64,000 nucleotides of DNA from Chloroflexota bacterium (GTDB taxonomy: Bacteria > Chloroflexota > Dehalococcoidia > JACPEP01): NCBI GenBank assembly GCA_016183425.1, contig JACPEP010000026.1, forward strand, positions 1 through 64,000, written 5' to 3'. Position 1 is the stretch's first letter; each line of letters begins with the position of its first letter. The notes below the pieces were generated by a model, which did no database searches, was not told the origin of the DNA, and was given only the letters and a program-made list of their open reading frames with translations. Made by a program: the position numbers and the translations under genes. This document shows, one piece after another, positions 49,660-59,158 of this stretch.

Positions 49660-50867
49660 GGATTCTCCCGCTCCCAGACCCGGAGATAGGCTGCCAGATT
49701 CTGAACTGGAACGCCACCCATCTCTCGCGGGGGCGCCTCGTCGGCCACCCAAAGAACTACCACCGGATGCCCAGTGCCCTTGAGACGAAGAAGGGTGGCT
49801 AAGAGAGCATCGGACATGACGGCCGTAACCAAGACTATAGTGGCTCCCCAGGGCAGACGATGGCTGCGGACGACCCCCTCCAGGGTTGATAGGGTGATGG
49901 GCATAAGCATGGCCAGTGTCTCAAAGATGCGGGTAAGCTGGGTGGGATGGCGGCTGGGGGTCAGGTGGATGGGTTCATCGGAATGAGGCAGACTGCCACT
50001 GGAGTAAAGGCCCACAGCGCAACGATGGTCGAAAGCATGCTTGGCCACCGAAGCCGCCACCGTGATCGCCCGCTCCAGAAGCACGGGGTCGTAGCTGGGG
50101 GTATACTCTCCCATAGTGGCGGCATTAAGAAGAATAATCACATGGAGGGTTATGGTAGGCTCATATACCTTCACCAGAAGCTCCCGATGGCGGGCGCTGG
50201 CACGCCAATGGATGCGCTTCAATGGGTCGCCAGATTGGTATTCCCTTAACCCCATGGTACGGATAGGGTCTTCAAAAAGACGCTCCTGGGCCTTCACCTC
50301 CCCAAAAGGACGATGGCTGGGGAGCACCACGTCGGGAAGGGGAACCACCCGGGGATAAACCAAAAGATAGTCCACCTCCTCTCGCCGCTCTTCCCGGGGA
50401 AAGAGACCAAAGATATCGGCGCTACGCAGCCGAAAAGGCCCGAAAGGGTAGTAGCCCCGGCCACGGCACATTACCCGATAACGCCACGACAGCCTTTCGT
50501 GTCCGGCCAGGGAAGCCAGGTTAGTTAGACAACCAAAGCGTTGCACCGAGGAGGGCGTCAGTTTGCCACCGATAGGGGCCATGGCCTCGGGCCACTGGTC
50601 CTCCACCTCCAGCCACGGCAGGGGTAGGATCTTATAGTTGCTGACGCGGAGGGTCACTTCTACTGCCTCTCCCACGAAAGCCCGCTGCTGGCTGAAGAGC
50701 CTCTGGCACTGCACCCCCAAGAGAGACCAGCGGCTCCATAATCGAGCCACCCCGCCGCTGAGGAAGATCAACCCGCTCAAGGCAAGCAAGGTGCCATCTT
50801 TGAAGAAAAGGCCGAGAAGGAAAAGGCCACCAAAGGCCCACAGCCACGCCTCCCCTAGCAAATTCAT
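49656..50867 (-). CDS. DUF58-domain protein
   Basis: A 403-residue protein with two N-terminal membrane segments (residues 8-37), an extracytoplasmic-like beta region, and the DUF58 core REYQSGDPLKRIHWRASARHRELLVKVYEP, followed by a von Willebrand A-like fold (HVIILLNAATMGEY). It is paired with MoxR ATPases across bacteria. It overlaps both neighbours by 4 bp. It probably acts as a substrate or adaptor for MoxR-driven remodelling at the envelope. Confidence 0.88.
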   Translation of the reverse strand: MNLLGEAWLWAFGGLFLLGLFFKDGTLLALSGLIFLSGGVARLWSRWSLLGVQCQRLFSQQRAFVGEAVEVTLRVSNYKILPLPWLEVEDQWPEAMAPIGGKLTPSSVQRFGCLTNLASLAGHERLSWRYRVMCRGRGYYPFGPFRLRSADIFGLFPREERREEVDYLLVYPRVVPLPDVVLPSHRPFGEVKAQERLFEDPIRTMGLREYQSGDPLKRIHWRASARHRELLVKVYEPTITLHVIILLNAATMGEYTPSYDPVLLERAITVAASVAKHAFDHRCAVGLYSSGSLPHSDEPIHLTPSRHPTQLTRIFETLAMLMPITLSTLEGVVRSHRLPWGATIVLVTAVMSDALLATLLRLKGTGHPVVVLWVADEAPPREMGGVPVQNLAAYLRVWERENP

Positions 50868-51817
50868 CCCTCCACGGGAACCGGGACGCTGGCCAAAACC
50901 TCGACTACGATGTCCTCCACTCGCCGCCCCCGTAGACGTGTCTGGGAGCCCAGAATGAGGCGATGCACCAAAACATAGGGGGCCATCCGCTTCACATCGT
51001 CGGGAAGGAGGTAGGCACGTCCCTGGATGGCGGCCAGAGCTCGGGAGGTGCGATACAAGGCCAGGGCAGCCCGAGGGCTGGCCCCCAGTTCCAGGGCAGG
51101 ATGGGTCCGGGTAGCTCGCACCACTTGAACCACGTACTGACGCAAAGAGTCCTGACAGTAAACTTCGGATACCAACCCCTGGAGAGTCTGTAGCTCCACC
51201 GCCGAGACCACCGGCTCCAGCTCCAGAAGGGGACTTCCCTTTTCAAAACGAATCAGAATATCCCCCTCCTCCGCCTCGGAGGGATACCCCATGGGGAGCC
51301 GCAGCAGAAAGCGATCCAATTGCGCCTCAGGCAGGGGGAAAGTCCCCTCCAGCTCGATGGGATTTTGGGTCGCCAACACTAAAAAGGGAACGGGAAGGGG
51401 CATAGTAACGCCGTCTACTGTTACCTGGCGCTCCTCCATGGCCTCGAGGAGAGCCGACTGGGTGCGGGGAGTAGCCCGGTTGATCTCATCCATTAGGAGA
51501 ACCTGGGCCATAATCGGCCCCGGCCGAAACTCGAAGTCCCCCGTCTTTTGGTTATAGACGTTGACCCCCGTGATGTCCCAGGGCATGAGGTCAGGAGTAC
51601 ACTGGATGCGCCTGAAATCGCACCCCAAAGAGCGGGCGATAGTCTTGGCCAGGGTAGTCTTGCCGATACCAGGCACATCCTCGATAAGTATATGCCCCTG
51701 ACACAAGATGGCCACCAGGGCCAACTCGATGACCTCCTCTTTCCCCACTATTACCTGCTGGATATTGGCCCGAACCAACTCGGCTACCTCCTTGACCCGA
51801 CCTATGTCTCTCGTCAT
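50864..51817 (-). CDS. MoxR-family AAA+ ATPase
   Basis: A 317-residue ATPase. Walker A GIGKTTLA follows DVP near residue 50, Walker B is VLLMDEINRATPRTQSALLEAMEER, sensor 1 lies in LATQNPIELEGTFPLPEAQLDRF, and the C-terminal lid has GASPRAALALYRTSRALAAIQGRAYL. MoxR proteins remodel or assemble membrane complexes with DUF58 partners. It is first in a three-gene operon with 4-bp overlaps. Confidence 0.92.
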   Translation of the reverse strand: MTRDIGRVKEVAELVRANIQQVIVGKEEVIELALVAILCQGHILIEDVPGIGKTTLAKTIARSLGCDFRRIQCTPDLMPWDITGVNVYNQKTGDFEFRPGPIMAQVLLMDEINRATPRTQSALLEAMEERQVTVDGVTMPLPVPFLVLATQNPIELEGTFPLPEAQLDRFLLRLPMGYPSEAEEGDILIRFEKGSPLLELEPVVSAVELQTLQGLVSEVYCQDSLRQYVVQVVRATRTHPALELGASPRAALALYRTSRALAAIQGRAYLLPDDVKRMAPYVLVHRLILGSQTRLRGRRVEDIVVEVLASVPVPVEG

Positions 51818-52130
51818 GGAGCCATCTTCTTTCTGGGATCGTTAATCCGCCCTCGGCGGACTACCAGCTTTATTTTGCCAGTAGAAGATCAACATACAGG
51901 CAATCATGCCTATCCGCACCGATGGAATGTTATAATCGCCTGGTAAGGGTGTCAAGTACAGGTGAATGCCTCTGAGCAAATACCTCTTTCTTTTTTCTCA
52001 ATCTCTGTGTTAGTATTGACAAAGCGCTAGTCTAGGGTTATCCTTGCACCGTCTAGTCGTTCGCCACATGTGGAGAAAGGGGGTTCCCCACTAATGGATC
52101 GAACAGTAACGGAAAGAAAGGAGCGGACCT
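51818..52130. other. Divergent intergenic region
   Basis: It separates the MoxR operon (minus) from an exported protein (plus). Apart from the plus-strand promoter at 52016-52044 I see only AT-rich DNA and no gene. Confidence 0.4.
52016..52044 (+). promoter_or_regulatory. Sigma-70 promoter
   Basis: TTGACA (52016-52021), 17-bp spacer, TATCCT (52039-52044), about 87 bp before the ATG at 52131. A good -35 with a moderate -10. Confidence 0.5.
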
Positions 52131-52886
52131 ATGAAACTTAAGAAGGGATATAGCTCCCTAATCCTAGCAATCATAATTGCTACCGGTTTGTTACTACTGT
52201 CCACCTGGTCCCGCGCCTGGGCTACTCCACCCCAGGACCCGTTGCGACAAACTGCCCCTCCGCCAGCACCCGCCCAGGTAATAACCACCGTTAGCCCCCA
52301 GACGGGCGGCACCCTCGTATCCACAGATCAAACCGTGACGGTGAACGTGCCTCCAGGAGCAGTCCCCGAATCTATTATCCTCTCCTATGTCCCTCAGTCG
52401 CCCTTGGCGACACCTGGGCCTCTCGCCCCTGGCTCCTTCTTCGTAGACTATCACATCTTCACCCTGGAGGCCTACCGAGGGGGTGAGTGGCTGCCCGGAT
52501 TTGTATTTGGGAAGCCTATTACCATCACCATAAAATATTCAGATGCCGAAGCGGCTGGCCTCGAGGAGAGCCAGTGCACCATTCAATTCTTCGATCCCTT
52601 CGCCAACAACAAAGCCGGGGCATGGACTCCGTTAACCACCACCGTGGACACCGTGAATAACCAAGCAAGCGCGCCGGTGAACCACCTAAGCTGGTTTGCC
52701 CTGGTCTGTTCCCAAGCGGCAGTGGTAGTTACCCCCACCCCAGCGGTCACCCCAGTGGTACCGGCGCTGCCCCGAGTCGGCGATGCGGGCTTGGACAACG
52801 TCTCCTCAGCCCCCAGAATCCTGGTGGTAGTCATATTTGGACTTCTCTTGGTGGCGGTTTATCCTTTGTTGAGGGACACCAGGTAG
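52131..52886 (+). CDS. Exported protein with C-terminal membrane anchor
   Basis: A 251-residue protein. There is a signal peptide at residues 1-31 (LILAIIIATGLLLLS core). The ectodomain begins after a proline-rich linker with VSPQTGGTLVSTDQTVTVNVPPGAV, reminiscent of a ZU5-like beta domain, and there is a C-terminal membrane helix (ILVVVIFGLLLVAVYPLL) followed by a short basic tail. No enzyme signature was seen. A perfect hairpin follows 34 bp after the stop. Confidence 0.7.
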   Translation: MKLKKGYSSLILAIIIATGLLLLSTWSRAWATPPQDPLRQTAPPPAPAQVITTVSPQTGGTLVSTDQTVTVNVPPGAVPESIILSYVPQSPLATPGPLAPGSFFVDYHIFTLEAYRGGEWLPGFVFGKPITITIKYSDAEAAGLEESQCTIQFFDPFANNKAGAWTPLTTTVDTVNNQASAPVNHLSWFALVCSQAAVVVTPTPAVTPVVPALPRVGDAGLDNVSSAPRILVVVIFGLLLVAVYPLLRDTR

Positions 52887-52920
52887 ATTCCTTCCCCTCC
52901 CGCAAAGAAAAAACACCCTT

Positions 52921-52950
52921 CAGCCAGCCCGAATGTATTCGGGCTGGCTG
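52921..52950. terminator. 14-bp perfect hairpin
   Basis: CAGCCAGCCCGAAT pairs with ATTCGGGCTGGCTG around a GT loop. A run of six As lies upstream, giving a T-run on the minus strand; on the plus strand it still separates the exported protein from the DUF2723 gene whose TTG start is 14 bp on. Confidence 0.65.
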
Positions 52951-52964
52951 AGCGAAAGACATAC

Positions 52965-54464
52965 TTGGCCGTCGCCAAGGGTATCGGCCTCGCCCTGGTT
53001 CCCTTCGTTATTTCCCTTGCAGTCTACGTCTCCACCTCGGCTCCCAGCATCTCCTGGCGTCACCAGGGGGCGGATGGAGGCGACCTAGCAGCGGCAGTAT
53101 ATACCGACGGCGTTCCCCATCCTCCTGGCTATCCTACCTACCTCCTTTTGGGAAAAATCTTCCTCCGTCTCATTCCTGGCCCGGAGCCAGCCTATAGCCT
53201 TAACTTTATGTCGGCTTTCTTTGCCGCCGCCACTGCATCCATCATCTACCTCACTCTAATGGCCCCCTCCCCAGTTTCCGGAACGCGCCGTCTGGCTGCT
53301 TTGGTGGCGGCCCTGTCTTTCGCCCTTTCCCCCCTTTTCTGGTCCCAGGCCACCATCACCGAGGTTTATACTCTCAATGCCTTTTTCGCGGCTTTTTTGA
53401 CCTACCTGGTGAAACGCGCCGAGTTTGGCAGCAGCGCGGTGCTGGTTCCTTTGGCAGCCTTTGTCCTTGGTTTGGGGTTCGGGAACCACCATTCCCTGGT
53501 GCTATTCGCGCCCGGAATGATACTGGTGATGGCAGCCAAGGGACTCAGGCTCCGACCCGCCGTAGGCGGGCTGGCCCTGTTCTTTCTTGGCCTCTCGGTC
53601 TATCTATACCTGCCCTGGCTGGCCAGACAGAACCCGCCCATCAACTGGGGGAACGCCCAGGATTGGTCTGGATTGTGGTGGCTGGTGAGCGGCACCCCAT
53701 ATCGGCACTATTTCTTCTCCGTGCCGATCCTTTACTGGCCAGGACGCCTGGCCGCCGGCGCCGCCCTTATGGGGCAGCAATTCCAGTGGCTGGGAGTGGG
53801 GTTAGGGGTGTGGGGACTGGTTAGCCTCTGGGCTCGGAACCGCCTCTGGAGCTTTTTCACTCTTTCTGCTTTCTTGCTCACCCTGGTCTACGCCCTGACC
53901 TACAACACCACCGACTCCTATATCTACCTCATACCTGCCTTTCTTGTCTTCTCGCTGTGGCTCGGGGAGGGCCTCCATGCCCTTCTCTCTCTAGTCCCCA
54001 AACCCTGGGGGAAGGGTGCCACGGCCGCGGCCCTCCTGGTCATCCTGCCTGGCCTATCGTGGTACAGCAACTATCAACAGATGAATCTGAGAGACGATTT
54101 TGAGGCATGGCACTACGCTGAAGAAGCCTTCGACCAGGTGGAGCCCCGAGCCCTCATCGTAGCCGACGGCGATGCTTACATTTTCTCCCTCTGGTATTTC
54201 CGTTACGTACACCGAAGGGATTCAGAAACAAGCATAGTGGCCAAACCCCTCCTCCAGTACCCATGGTACGCAGATAGTTTGAAGAAGGAGGGCATCTGGA
54301 TACCGGAGGACAGGACCGACCTGGAGGCAGCCCTTGGGGAGATAGCTAAGCAAAACCTTCCCTTTCGGCCTATATACATGACCTACCGTGATGAGACCCT
54401 GGCCCAGCGATGGAGCCTGACGAAGACAGGCCCCCTTTATCGCCTGGGAGAAAAAAGGGATTAA
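52965..54464 (+). CDS. DUF2723 membrane protein (GT-C-like)
   Basis: A 499-residue polytopic protein with DUF2723 features: ISWRHQGADGGDLAAAVYTDGVPHPPGYPTYLLLG in the first extracytoplasmic loop, with acidic residues in the GT-C position, and FGNHHSLVLFAPGM later. Related proteins are lipid-linked O-mannosyl or galactosyltransferase-like enzymes. The start used is TTG with no clear ribosome binding site; the protein is full length from there. The neighbouring epimerase would supply NDP-sugars. Confidence 0.78.
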   Translation: MAVAKGIGLALVPFVISLAVYVSTSAPSISWRHQGADGGDLAAAVYTDGVPHPPGYPTYLLLGKIFLRLIPGPEPAYSLNFMSAFFAAATASIIYLTLMAPSPVSGTRRLAALVAALSFALSPLFWSQATITEVYTLNAFFAAFLTYLVKRAEFGSSAVLVPLAAFVLGLGFGNHHSLVLFAPGMILVMAAKGLRLRPAVGGLALFFLGLSVYLYLPWLARQNPPINWGNAQDWSGLWWLVSGTPYRHYFFSVPILYWPGRLAAGAALMGQQFQWLGVGLGVWGLVSLWARNRLWSFFTLSAFLLTLVYALTYNTTDSYIYLIPAFLVFSLWLGEGLHALLSLVPKPWGKGATAAALLVILPGLSWYSNYQQMNLRDDFEAWHYAEEAFDQVEPRALIVADGDAYIFSLWYFRYVHRRDSETSIVAKPLLQYPWYADSLKKEGIWIPEDRTDLEAALGEIAKQNLPFRPIYMTYRDETLAQRWSLTKTGPLYRLGEKRD

Positions 54465-54505
54465 ATTTGTATGGTATACTCATCTAAACCTCGTTTAGTA
54501 AGGGC

Positions 54506-55450
54506 GTGCGGAAAATGAAGGTGCTGGTAACGGGTGGGGCGGGGTTCATAGGCTCCCACATGGTGGATGCCCTCATCGCCCAGGGGCATGAGGTGGCGGT
54601 GGTGGACGATCTGTCCACCGGCCGTCGCCAGAATCTCCATCCTCAGGCTCGTCTTTATGTCATAGACATTGGCGATGAGAAGCTAGCAGAAGTTTTTGAA
54701 AGGGAGAGGCCCAAATTAGTCTACCACTTTGCGGCCCAGGTAAGCGTGCGCCACTCCATGGACGATCCCGCCCACGACGCCCGGGTCAATATCCTGGGCT
54801 CTCTCAACGTGCTGGAGAGCTGTCGTCGCCACGGTGTAGATAAGCTGGTCTATGCCTCCAGCGGCGGCGCCGTCTACGGCGAGCCTGAGTACCTCCCCTG
54901 TGACGAGGTACACCCCGTTCATCCCCTGTGCCCCTACGGGGTGAGCAAGCTCACCGTGGAGCACTACCTCTTTCTATACCACCAATGGTATGGTCTCAAT
55001 TACGTGGCCCTCCGCCTCCCCAACGTCTACGGGCCTCGCCAGGACCCATTTGGAGAGGCGGGAGTGGTGGCCATCTTCTCCCGCCAGATGCTGACGGGAG
55101 AGACAGTGGTCATCAACGGCAATGGGGAGCAAGAGCGAGACTTTCTCTACGTGGGAGACGTGGTGGATGCCAGCCTCCAGGCCGGAGAGAAAGGCGACGG
55201 GTTGGCGGTCAACATCGGCACCGGCACGAGCACCTCGGTGAATCAGCTCTTCCAACGCCTTAAGGCCATCACCGGCTACTCCCGAGATGCCGTTCACGGC
55301 CCGCCCAAGGCGGGGGAGACCTTCAAGATCTATCTGGCCGCCCAGCGGGCGTCCCAGGAGCTGGGGTGGCGACCCCGGGTGGGATTAGAGGAGGGATTAC
55401 GCCGCACGGTGGCCTATTTTCAGGAGGCAGGAGGGGAAGGATGTTCTTAG
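54506..55450 (+). CDS. NAD-dependent NDP-sugar epimerase/dehydratase
   Basis: A 314-residue short-chain dehydrogenase of the extended SDR type. It has the NAD motif VTGGAGFIGSHMVD, DLSTGRRQN, the catalytic Ser/Tyr/Lys in ASSGGAVYG and YGVSKLTVEHYL, and RLPNVYGPRQDP. It is closest to UDP-glucose 4-epimerases; exact sugar not fixed. The ATG at 54515 (MKVLVTGG) is an equal alternative to the GTG at 54506. It follows the DUF2723 gene by 41 bp. Confidence 0.9.
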   Translation: MRKMKVLVTGGAGFIGSHMVDALIAQGHEVAVVDDLSTGRRQNLHPQARLYVIDIGDEKLAEVFERERPKLVYHFAAQVSVRHSMDDPAHDARVNILGSLNVLESCRRHGVDKLVYASSGGAVYGEPEYLPCDEVHPVHPLCPYGVSKLTVEHYLFLYHQWYGLNYVALRLPNVYGPRQDPFGEAGVVAIFSRQMLTGETVVINGNGEQERDFLYVGDVVDASLQAGEKGDGLAVNIGTGTSTSVNQLFQRLKAITGYSRDAVHGPPKAGETFKIYLAAQRASQELGWRPRVGLEEGLRRTVAYFQEAGGEGCS

Positions 55451-55452
55451 TA

Positions 55453-55485
55453 GGGTGGGTTGCGTTTCACTCCACCCACCCTACG
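55453..55485. repeat. GGGTGGGT palindrome family (five copies, 55.4-57.5 kb)
   Basis: AGGGTGGGT...(TTTCACTCC)ACCCACCCTACG forms a stem here, and close copies lie at about 56071-56105 and 57480-57514. Two longer relatives reading GTAGAGTGGGTG(G/T)AGCGCAGCGGAACCCACC are at 56795-56833 and 57437-57475. They sit between the toxin-antitoxin, two-CW and lar genes. The family is a dispersed intergenic repeat. Confidence 0.7.
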
Positions 55486-55486
55486 G

Positions 55487-55717
55487 CTATGCCACAGGTT
55501 CCTTGACTTCAATAACCAAAGACTCAACACCCGATTCTTCAGGTATAGGCTCGTTATGAGCTTTACAGGATTCCAAGTACAGCTCGATGGCCTCCTTAGC
55601 CATTGCTATAGCCTCCTCCTTGGTCTCCCCTTGGGTGTAGCATCCGGGAAGGGCAGGCACTTCCACAGAATAGCCACCTTCCTCTTCAGGCACAAGGATA
55701 ACGGTGTATTTCAACAT
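55487..55717 (-). CDS. hicB: HicB antitoxin
   Basis: A 76-residue HicB protein: MLKYTVILVPEEEGGYSVEVP, ALPGCYTQGETKEEAIAMAKEAIELYLE. It lies 12 bp downstream of hicA in the same direction, the standard type II HicAB arrangement. It would mask the HicA mRNA interferase and repress the pair. Confidence 0.9.
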   Translation of the reverse strand: MLKYTVILVPEEEGGYSVEVPALPGCYTQGETKEEAIAMAKEAIELYLESCKAHNEPIPEESGVESLVIEVKEPVA

Positions 55718-55729
55718 AATTAGCCACCT

Positions 55730-55957
55730 TTAAAGAAGCTTCTTAATTTCCCCTACTGAAAGCTCTGCCTTTTTCAAGATGTTATTTAAAGTTCCCGGCT
55801 TCACTGGCTTTCCGTGAACAGGGATAATTATCTTGGTGCCGGGTTTGTCTTCATGTCTCATAATAACATGGCTGCCACTGATTCGGTCAATATACCAGCC
55901 CTCTTTCTTCAGGGCACCGATCAATCTATCACCTTTTACTTGGGGTAGTTTAGCCAT
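55730..55957 (-). CDS. hicA: HicA mRNA interferase toxin
   Basis: A 75-residue double-stranded RNA-binding-like toxin. It has the HicA core VKGDRLIGALKKEGWYIDRISGSHVIM(R)H with the catalytic histidine in SGSH, then IIIPVHGKPVKPGTLNNILKKAEL. It is full length and upstream of hicB. Confidence 0.92.
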   Translation of the reverse strand: MAKLPQVKGDRLIGALKKEGWYIDRISGSHVIMRHEDKPGTKIIIPVHGKPVKPGTLNNILKKAELSVGEIKKLL

Positions 55958-56160
55958 ACTGTATGCACGCGCCCGATCATATCACTGATAGGAGTAAGTA
56001 ACGCATCGGCAGCCTACGCTACGACTCCTGATTGCCCCTGGCTGGGCGATAACCTTTGCCCTCGAATCTTTAAGGTGGGTTTCGTTTCATTCCACCCACC
56101 CTACGGCGGCGACTAAAACACCGTCTGAAGCTCGGGCTGTAAGCAACGATCAAGGATTCT
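55958..56160. other. Intergenic space between HicAB and RelE
   Basis: It contains one copy of the GGGTGGGT palindrome family (about 56071-56105) and otherwise nothing recognised. Confidence 0.4.
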
Positions 56161-56409
56161 TTAGACACTCATCATGTTGTCCACATTACGCATAAGGAAC
56201 ACATCCCCATACCGATCAAAAGTCATGCGATACTTATCATCAACATAGGCTTCGAAGATGCCTCCCGTCCCTTCCACCGGGTGACTTCGCAATCCTGGGT
56301 GCTTGAAGTCTGCATCAAGCAAGCGGAGTGCCTTATCCACTTTCCTCTGCATGGCCTTAGGTAATCGTTCGTATTGTTTGACGAACCGCTCGGTAAACTG
56401 GGTAGGCAC
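56161..56409 (-). CDS. RelE/ParE-superfamily toxin
   Basis: An 82-residue protein with the RelE fold: TERFVKQYERLPKAMQRKVDKALRLL, then GIFEAYVDDKYRMTFDRYGD, then VFLMRNVD. The YR(M/V) motif and C-terminal aspartate replace the usual positions for ribosome-dependent RNA cleavage. It starts 6 bp after the AbrB-type gene, its likely antitoxin. Confidence 0.85.
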   Translation of the reverse strand: MPTQFTERFVKQYERLPKAMQRKVDKALRLLDADFKHPGLRSHPVEGTGGIFEAYVDDKYRMTFDRYGDVFLMRNVDNMMSV

Positions 56410-56415
56410 AGCAGG

Positions 56416-56727
56416 CTAAGCCTTATTGGTTGTGCCTGAACCATCCTTTGCCCGCTTGTGGAGAAAGGCTATGGCTTCCTCGGTGCTATCAAAGCGATGG
56501 ATACGTCCAGCGCGAATATCCTCCTCGGCCTCCCTTTCACCCTCCTGCCAACGCTTGCTCCAGAACCACGCCTGCTCCTTGTCCACCAGCTTCTTCACTC
56601 GCAGCACAATCTCGCCATCCCTCACTACGGCATCTAGGAAATCGCCTTCCTGAATATTGAGAGCCTGACGAACAGATTGAGGCAAGGTAATCTGCGCCTT
56701 CTTGCGCACCTGCACTAATTCCGGCAT
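56416..56727 (-). CDS. SpoVT/AbrB-type antitoxin
   Basis: A 103-residue protein with an N-terminal AbrB swapped-hairpin DNA-binding domain (VQVRKKAQITLPQSVRQALNIQEGDFLDAVV) and a C-terminal helical part that would wrap the toxin. It is the upstream partner of the RelE-like gene. Confidence 0.85.
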   Translation of the reverse strand: MPELVQVRKKAQITLPQSVRQALNIQEGDFLDAVVRDGEIVLRVKKLVDKEQAWFWSKRWQEGEREAEEDIRAGRIHRFDSTEEAIAFLHKRAKDGSGTTNKA

Positions 56728-56860
56728 ATAGTATTCCTTAGTCTAACTTTCCAACAGTCTTACCATACCAAAGTGAATAGAGGATTTCAAGTAGGTAGAG
56801 TGGGTGTAGCGCAGCGGAACCCACCCTCACTTTATAGGGGTACCTTGCGCAAGCCCTTTC

Positions 56861-57379
56861 TTACGTAGCAAATAGGACTTCACTGAATTCACTAGAAATG
56901 GCTCTAACTTGCCCAGTAAGGCTCTGGTAAGCTGCCTCCATGCGCTCCTTCTCGTCCATAAGCTGCCTAAAGAGCTTGTTGAGAGCAGTCAACTGTCTAG
57001 CCTGGCGTTGGAGTTGCCCCGACTGGCGTTCGAGCAGGAGCACCACGTTACAAAAGTACTCCCCGATCTCTGTGATAGGGTCCCCCCAGCAGCTCTTACG
57101 GAATACCTCACATTTCAAACAATTTCCCAACTTCTGGGCAAACACACCTTGCACTTCTCCCCCGCAAAACGTTCCCGCAACCTGCCAGCACCTTAAGTTT
57201 TTAGAGTGATAGGAGGGACAATCCGTTTTAATGCAATTCTTTTCCTCCCAGCATTTTACCAGGTGGGGATTTTCAAACCTGACGTCCAGCTTTCCATCTG
57301 CTGCTTGGGTTAACAGTTCTCGCAGTTGCTCCAATTGGTGATAAATTTCTCTTAGCTGGTATTCTGATGATTTAGACAT
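56861..57379 (-). CDS. Two-CW-domain protein with C-terminal coiled coil
   Basis: A 172-residue protein. Residues 43-95 hold the two-CW metal-binding pattern: KCWEEKNCIKTDCPSY, RCWQVAGTFCGGEVQG and KLGNCLKCEVFRKSCWGDP. Both flanks are helical, and the C terminus (ERQSGQLQRQARQLTALNKL) is a coiled coil. Such proteins occur as signalling modules in anaerobes. It stands alone, between the AbrB pair and larE. Confidence 0.78.
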   Translation of the reverse strand: MSKSSEYQLREIYHQLEQLRELLTQAADGKLDVRFENPHLVKCWEEKNCIKTDCPSYHSKNLRCWQVAGTFCGGEVQGVFAQKLGNCLKCEVFRKSCWGDPITEIGEYFCNVVLLLERQSGQLQRQARQLTALNKLFRQLMDEKERMEAAYQSLTGQVRAISSEFSEVLFAT

Positions 57380-57518
57380 TCCTCACTTCTCCTTCCTCTT
57401 GTACGTGATCTCAAAGAGTTGCCCCTGCACTCCTGAGTAGGTAGAGTGGGTGGAGCGCAGCGGAACCCACCTTCACTTTAGGGTGGGGTTCGTTTCACTC
57501 CACCCACCCTACGGATTG

Positions 57519-58337
57519 CTATTTGCTCAGCACCTCGTTCAGGCTGCCGGTACGGTACCCGGCCAGGTCCAGGGCCACGTAGGTGTAGCCCAGGGACTTC
57601 AGGTGAGCGACGACGCGAGTGCGATTCTCCTCATTCATAAGAACGGCCATGTCCGGGGGCTCCACCTCGATACGGGCCACGTCGCCGTGGTGGCGCACCC
57701 GAAGCTGCCTTACCCCCAACCGACGGATGAACTCCTCCGCACGAGCGATGCGCCCCAGCACCTCCAGGGTGATGGGGGTGCCGTAGGGGAAGCGGGAGGA
57801 AAGACAGGCCAGGGCCGGTTTGTCCCAGGTGGGCAGGCCCATGCGCTGAGACAGGGCCCGGATATCGTCTTTGGTCAGTCCAGCCTCACAGAGGGGACTG
57901 CGCACTCCCCGCTCCAGCCCCGCCCGATGACCGGGACGGTAGTCCCTTAGATCATCGGCGTTGAAGCCATCGGCCACCCAGGCCAGCCCATCTTCCTTGG
58001 CAATGCGCCACAGGTCGGTGAAAAGCTCACCCTTGCAGTAGTAGCAGCGGTTGGGATCGTTGGCCACGAAGGCCGGATCCTCCAACTCGTGGGTCTCGAT
58101 AATGCGGTGGCCAAAGCCCCACTCTGCCGCCAGGGCCTGAGCCTCCGCCACCTCAGAGGCGGGGTAGGTGGGGGAGGCGGCCGTCACTGCTAGAGCTTTC
58201 TCCCCCAGCGCTCGGTGGGCCATCACCGCCAGAAAGGTGCTATCCACCCCCCCGGAGTAGGCCACCACCACCGAGCCCATGGCCTCCAGAATCCCCTGGA
58301 GACGCTCCAGCTTATTTTCTAAGTCATTCAGAGACAA
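57519..58337 (-). CDS. larE: LarE, ATP-dependent sulfur transferase for the nickel-pincer cofactor
   Basis: A 272-residue PP-loop enzyme starting at TTG 58337 (the longer ORF adds LarB-overlapping sequence). The PP-loop is [12 protein letters not shown]. Two cysteines in [11 protein letters not shown] and one in [12 protein letters not shown] make the three-cysteine form, which in other organisms holds a [4Fe-4S] cluster and uses it to pass sulfide, rather than the single sacrificial cysteine of Lactiplantibacillus LarE. It inserts sulfur into the pyridinium carboxylate made by LarB. It overlaps larB by 14 bp. Confidence 0.88.
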   Translation of the reverse strand: MSLNDLENKLERLQGILEAMGSVVVAYSGGVDSTFLAVMAHRALGEKALAVTAASPTYPASEVAEAQALAAEWGFGHRIIETHELEDPAFVANDPNRCYYCKGELFTDLWRIAKEDGLAWVADGFNADDLRDYRPGHRAGLERGVRSPLCEAGLTKDDIRALSQRMGLPTWDKPALACLSSRFPYGTPITLEVLGRIARAEEFIRRLGVRQLRVRHHGDVARIEVEPPDMAVLMNEENRTRVVAHLKSLGYTYVALDLAGYRTGSLNEVLSK

Positions 58338-59157
58338 CAAATTCTGTGACAACCGATTTCTCCCCAGTAACCTTACCCAAGCCATTGATGAGGGCCGCCA
58401 GGTAGCCAGCGCCAAAGCCGTTATCGATGTTCACTACGGAGACACCGGCGGAGCAGCTATTGAGCATGGTCAGCAACGGGGCCAGTCCGCCGAAGGAAGC
58501 GCCGTAGCCGATGCTAGTGGGCACGGCGATAACCGGCGCCGCCACCAGGCCGCCGACAACGCTGGCCAGAGCGCCCTCCATTCCAGCCACCGCCACCACC
58601 ACCCGCGCCCCCTGAAGACAAGGCAAGTGGTCGAGGAGGCGGTGGATGCCCGCCACCCCCACATCGTAGAGACGCTCCACCTGGTGGCCCATGAGCTGGG
58701 CGGTGATCGCCGCTTCCTCGGCCACCGGCATGTCGGCGGTACCCCCGCTCACCACCAGGATCCCCGGTCGCAGAGGGAACGCCTCTCCACGCTGAAGGGT
58801 TATAGCCCGAGGTATGGGATGGTAAATGGCCTCAGGAACCCGCTCCTTCACCCCCTGAAAACACTCCGGGCCTACCCTGGTCACCAGAAGACGGTCGGCA
58901 TGGAGCGCCAGGCGCTCCACAATGGTCACCACCTGCTCCACCGTCTTGCCATAGCCGAAGACCACCTCGGGAAAGCCCTGGCGCAGCGCCCGATGATGGT
59001 CTATCTTGGCGAAGCTCAGGTCTTCGTAGGGCAGAGTGCGGAGACGGGCCACCGCCTGCTCTATGGAGACCATGCCCTTGGCCACGCCCTCCAGGAGTTG
59101 TCTAATCTTCTCTTCCTGAATGAAAAACCTCCGGAAAAACCAAACAGGTCTGCACAC
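58324..59157 (-). CDS. larB: LarB, nickel-pincer cofactor biosynthesis carboxylase
   Basis: A protein of the PurE-like LarB family, with [49 protein letters not shown] and [18 protein letters not shown]. It carboxylates and hydrolyses nicotinic acid adenine dinucleotide. The first residues from GTG 59157 are not family-like; GGAGG followed six bases later by ATT (59121, [10 protein letters not shown]) suggests a rare ATT start, giving 265 residues. It lies directly after the tRNA-Met on the same strand. LarC and LarA are not in the window. Confidence 0.88.
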   Translation of the reverse strand: MCRPVWFFRRFFIQEEKIRQLLEGVAKGMVSIEQAVARLRTLPYEDLSFAKIDHHRALRQGFPEVVFGYGKTVEQVVTIVERLALHADRLLVTRVGPECFQGVKERVPEAIYHPIPRAITLQRGEAFPLRPGILVVSGGTADMPVAEEAAITAQLMGHQVERLYDVGVAGIHRLLDHLPCLQGARVVVAVAGMEGALASVVGGLVAAPVIAVPTSIGYGASFGGLAPLLTMLNSCSAGVSVVNIDNGFGAGYLAALINGLGKVTGEKSVVTEFVVSE

Positions 59158-59158
59158 C

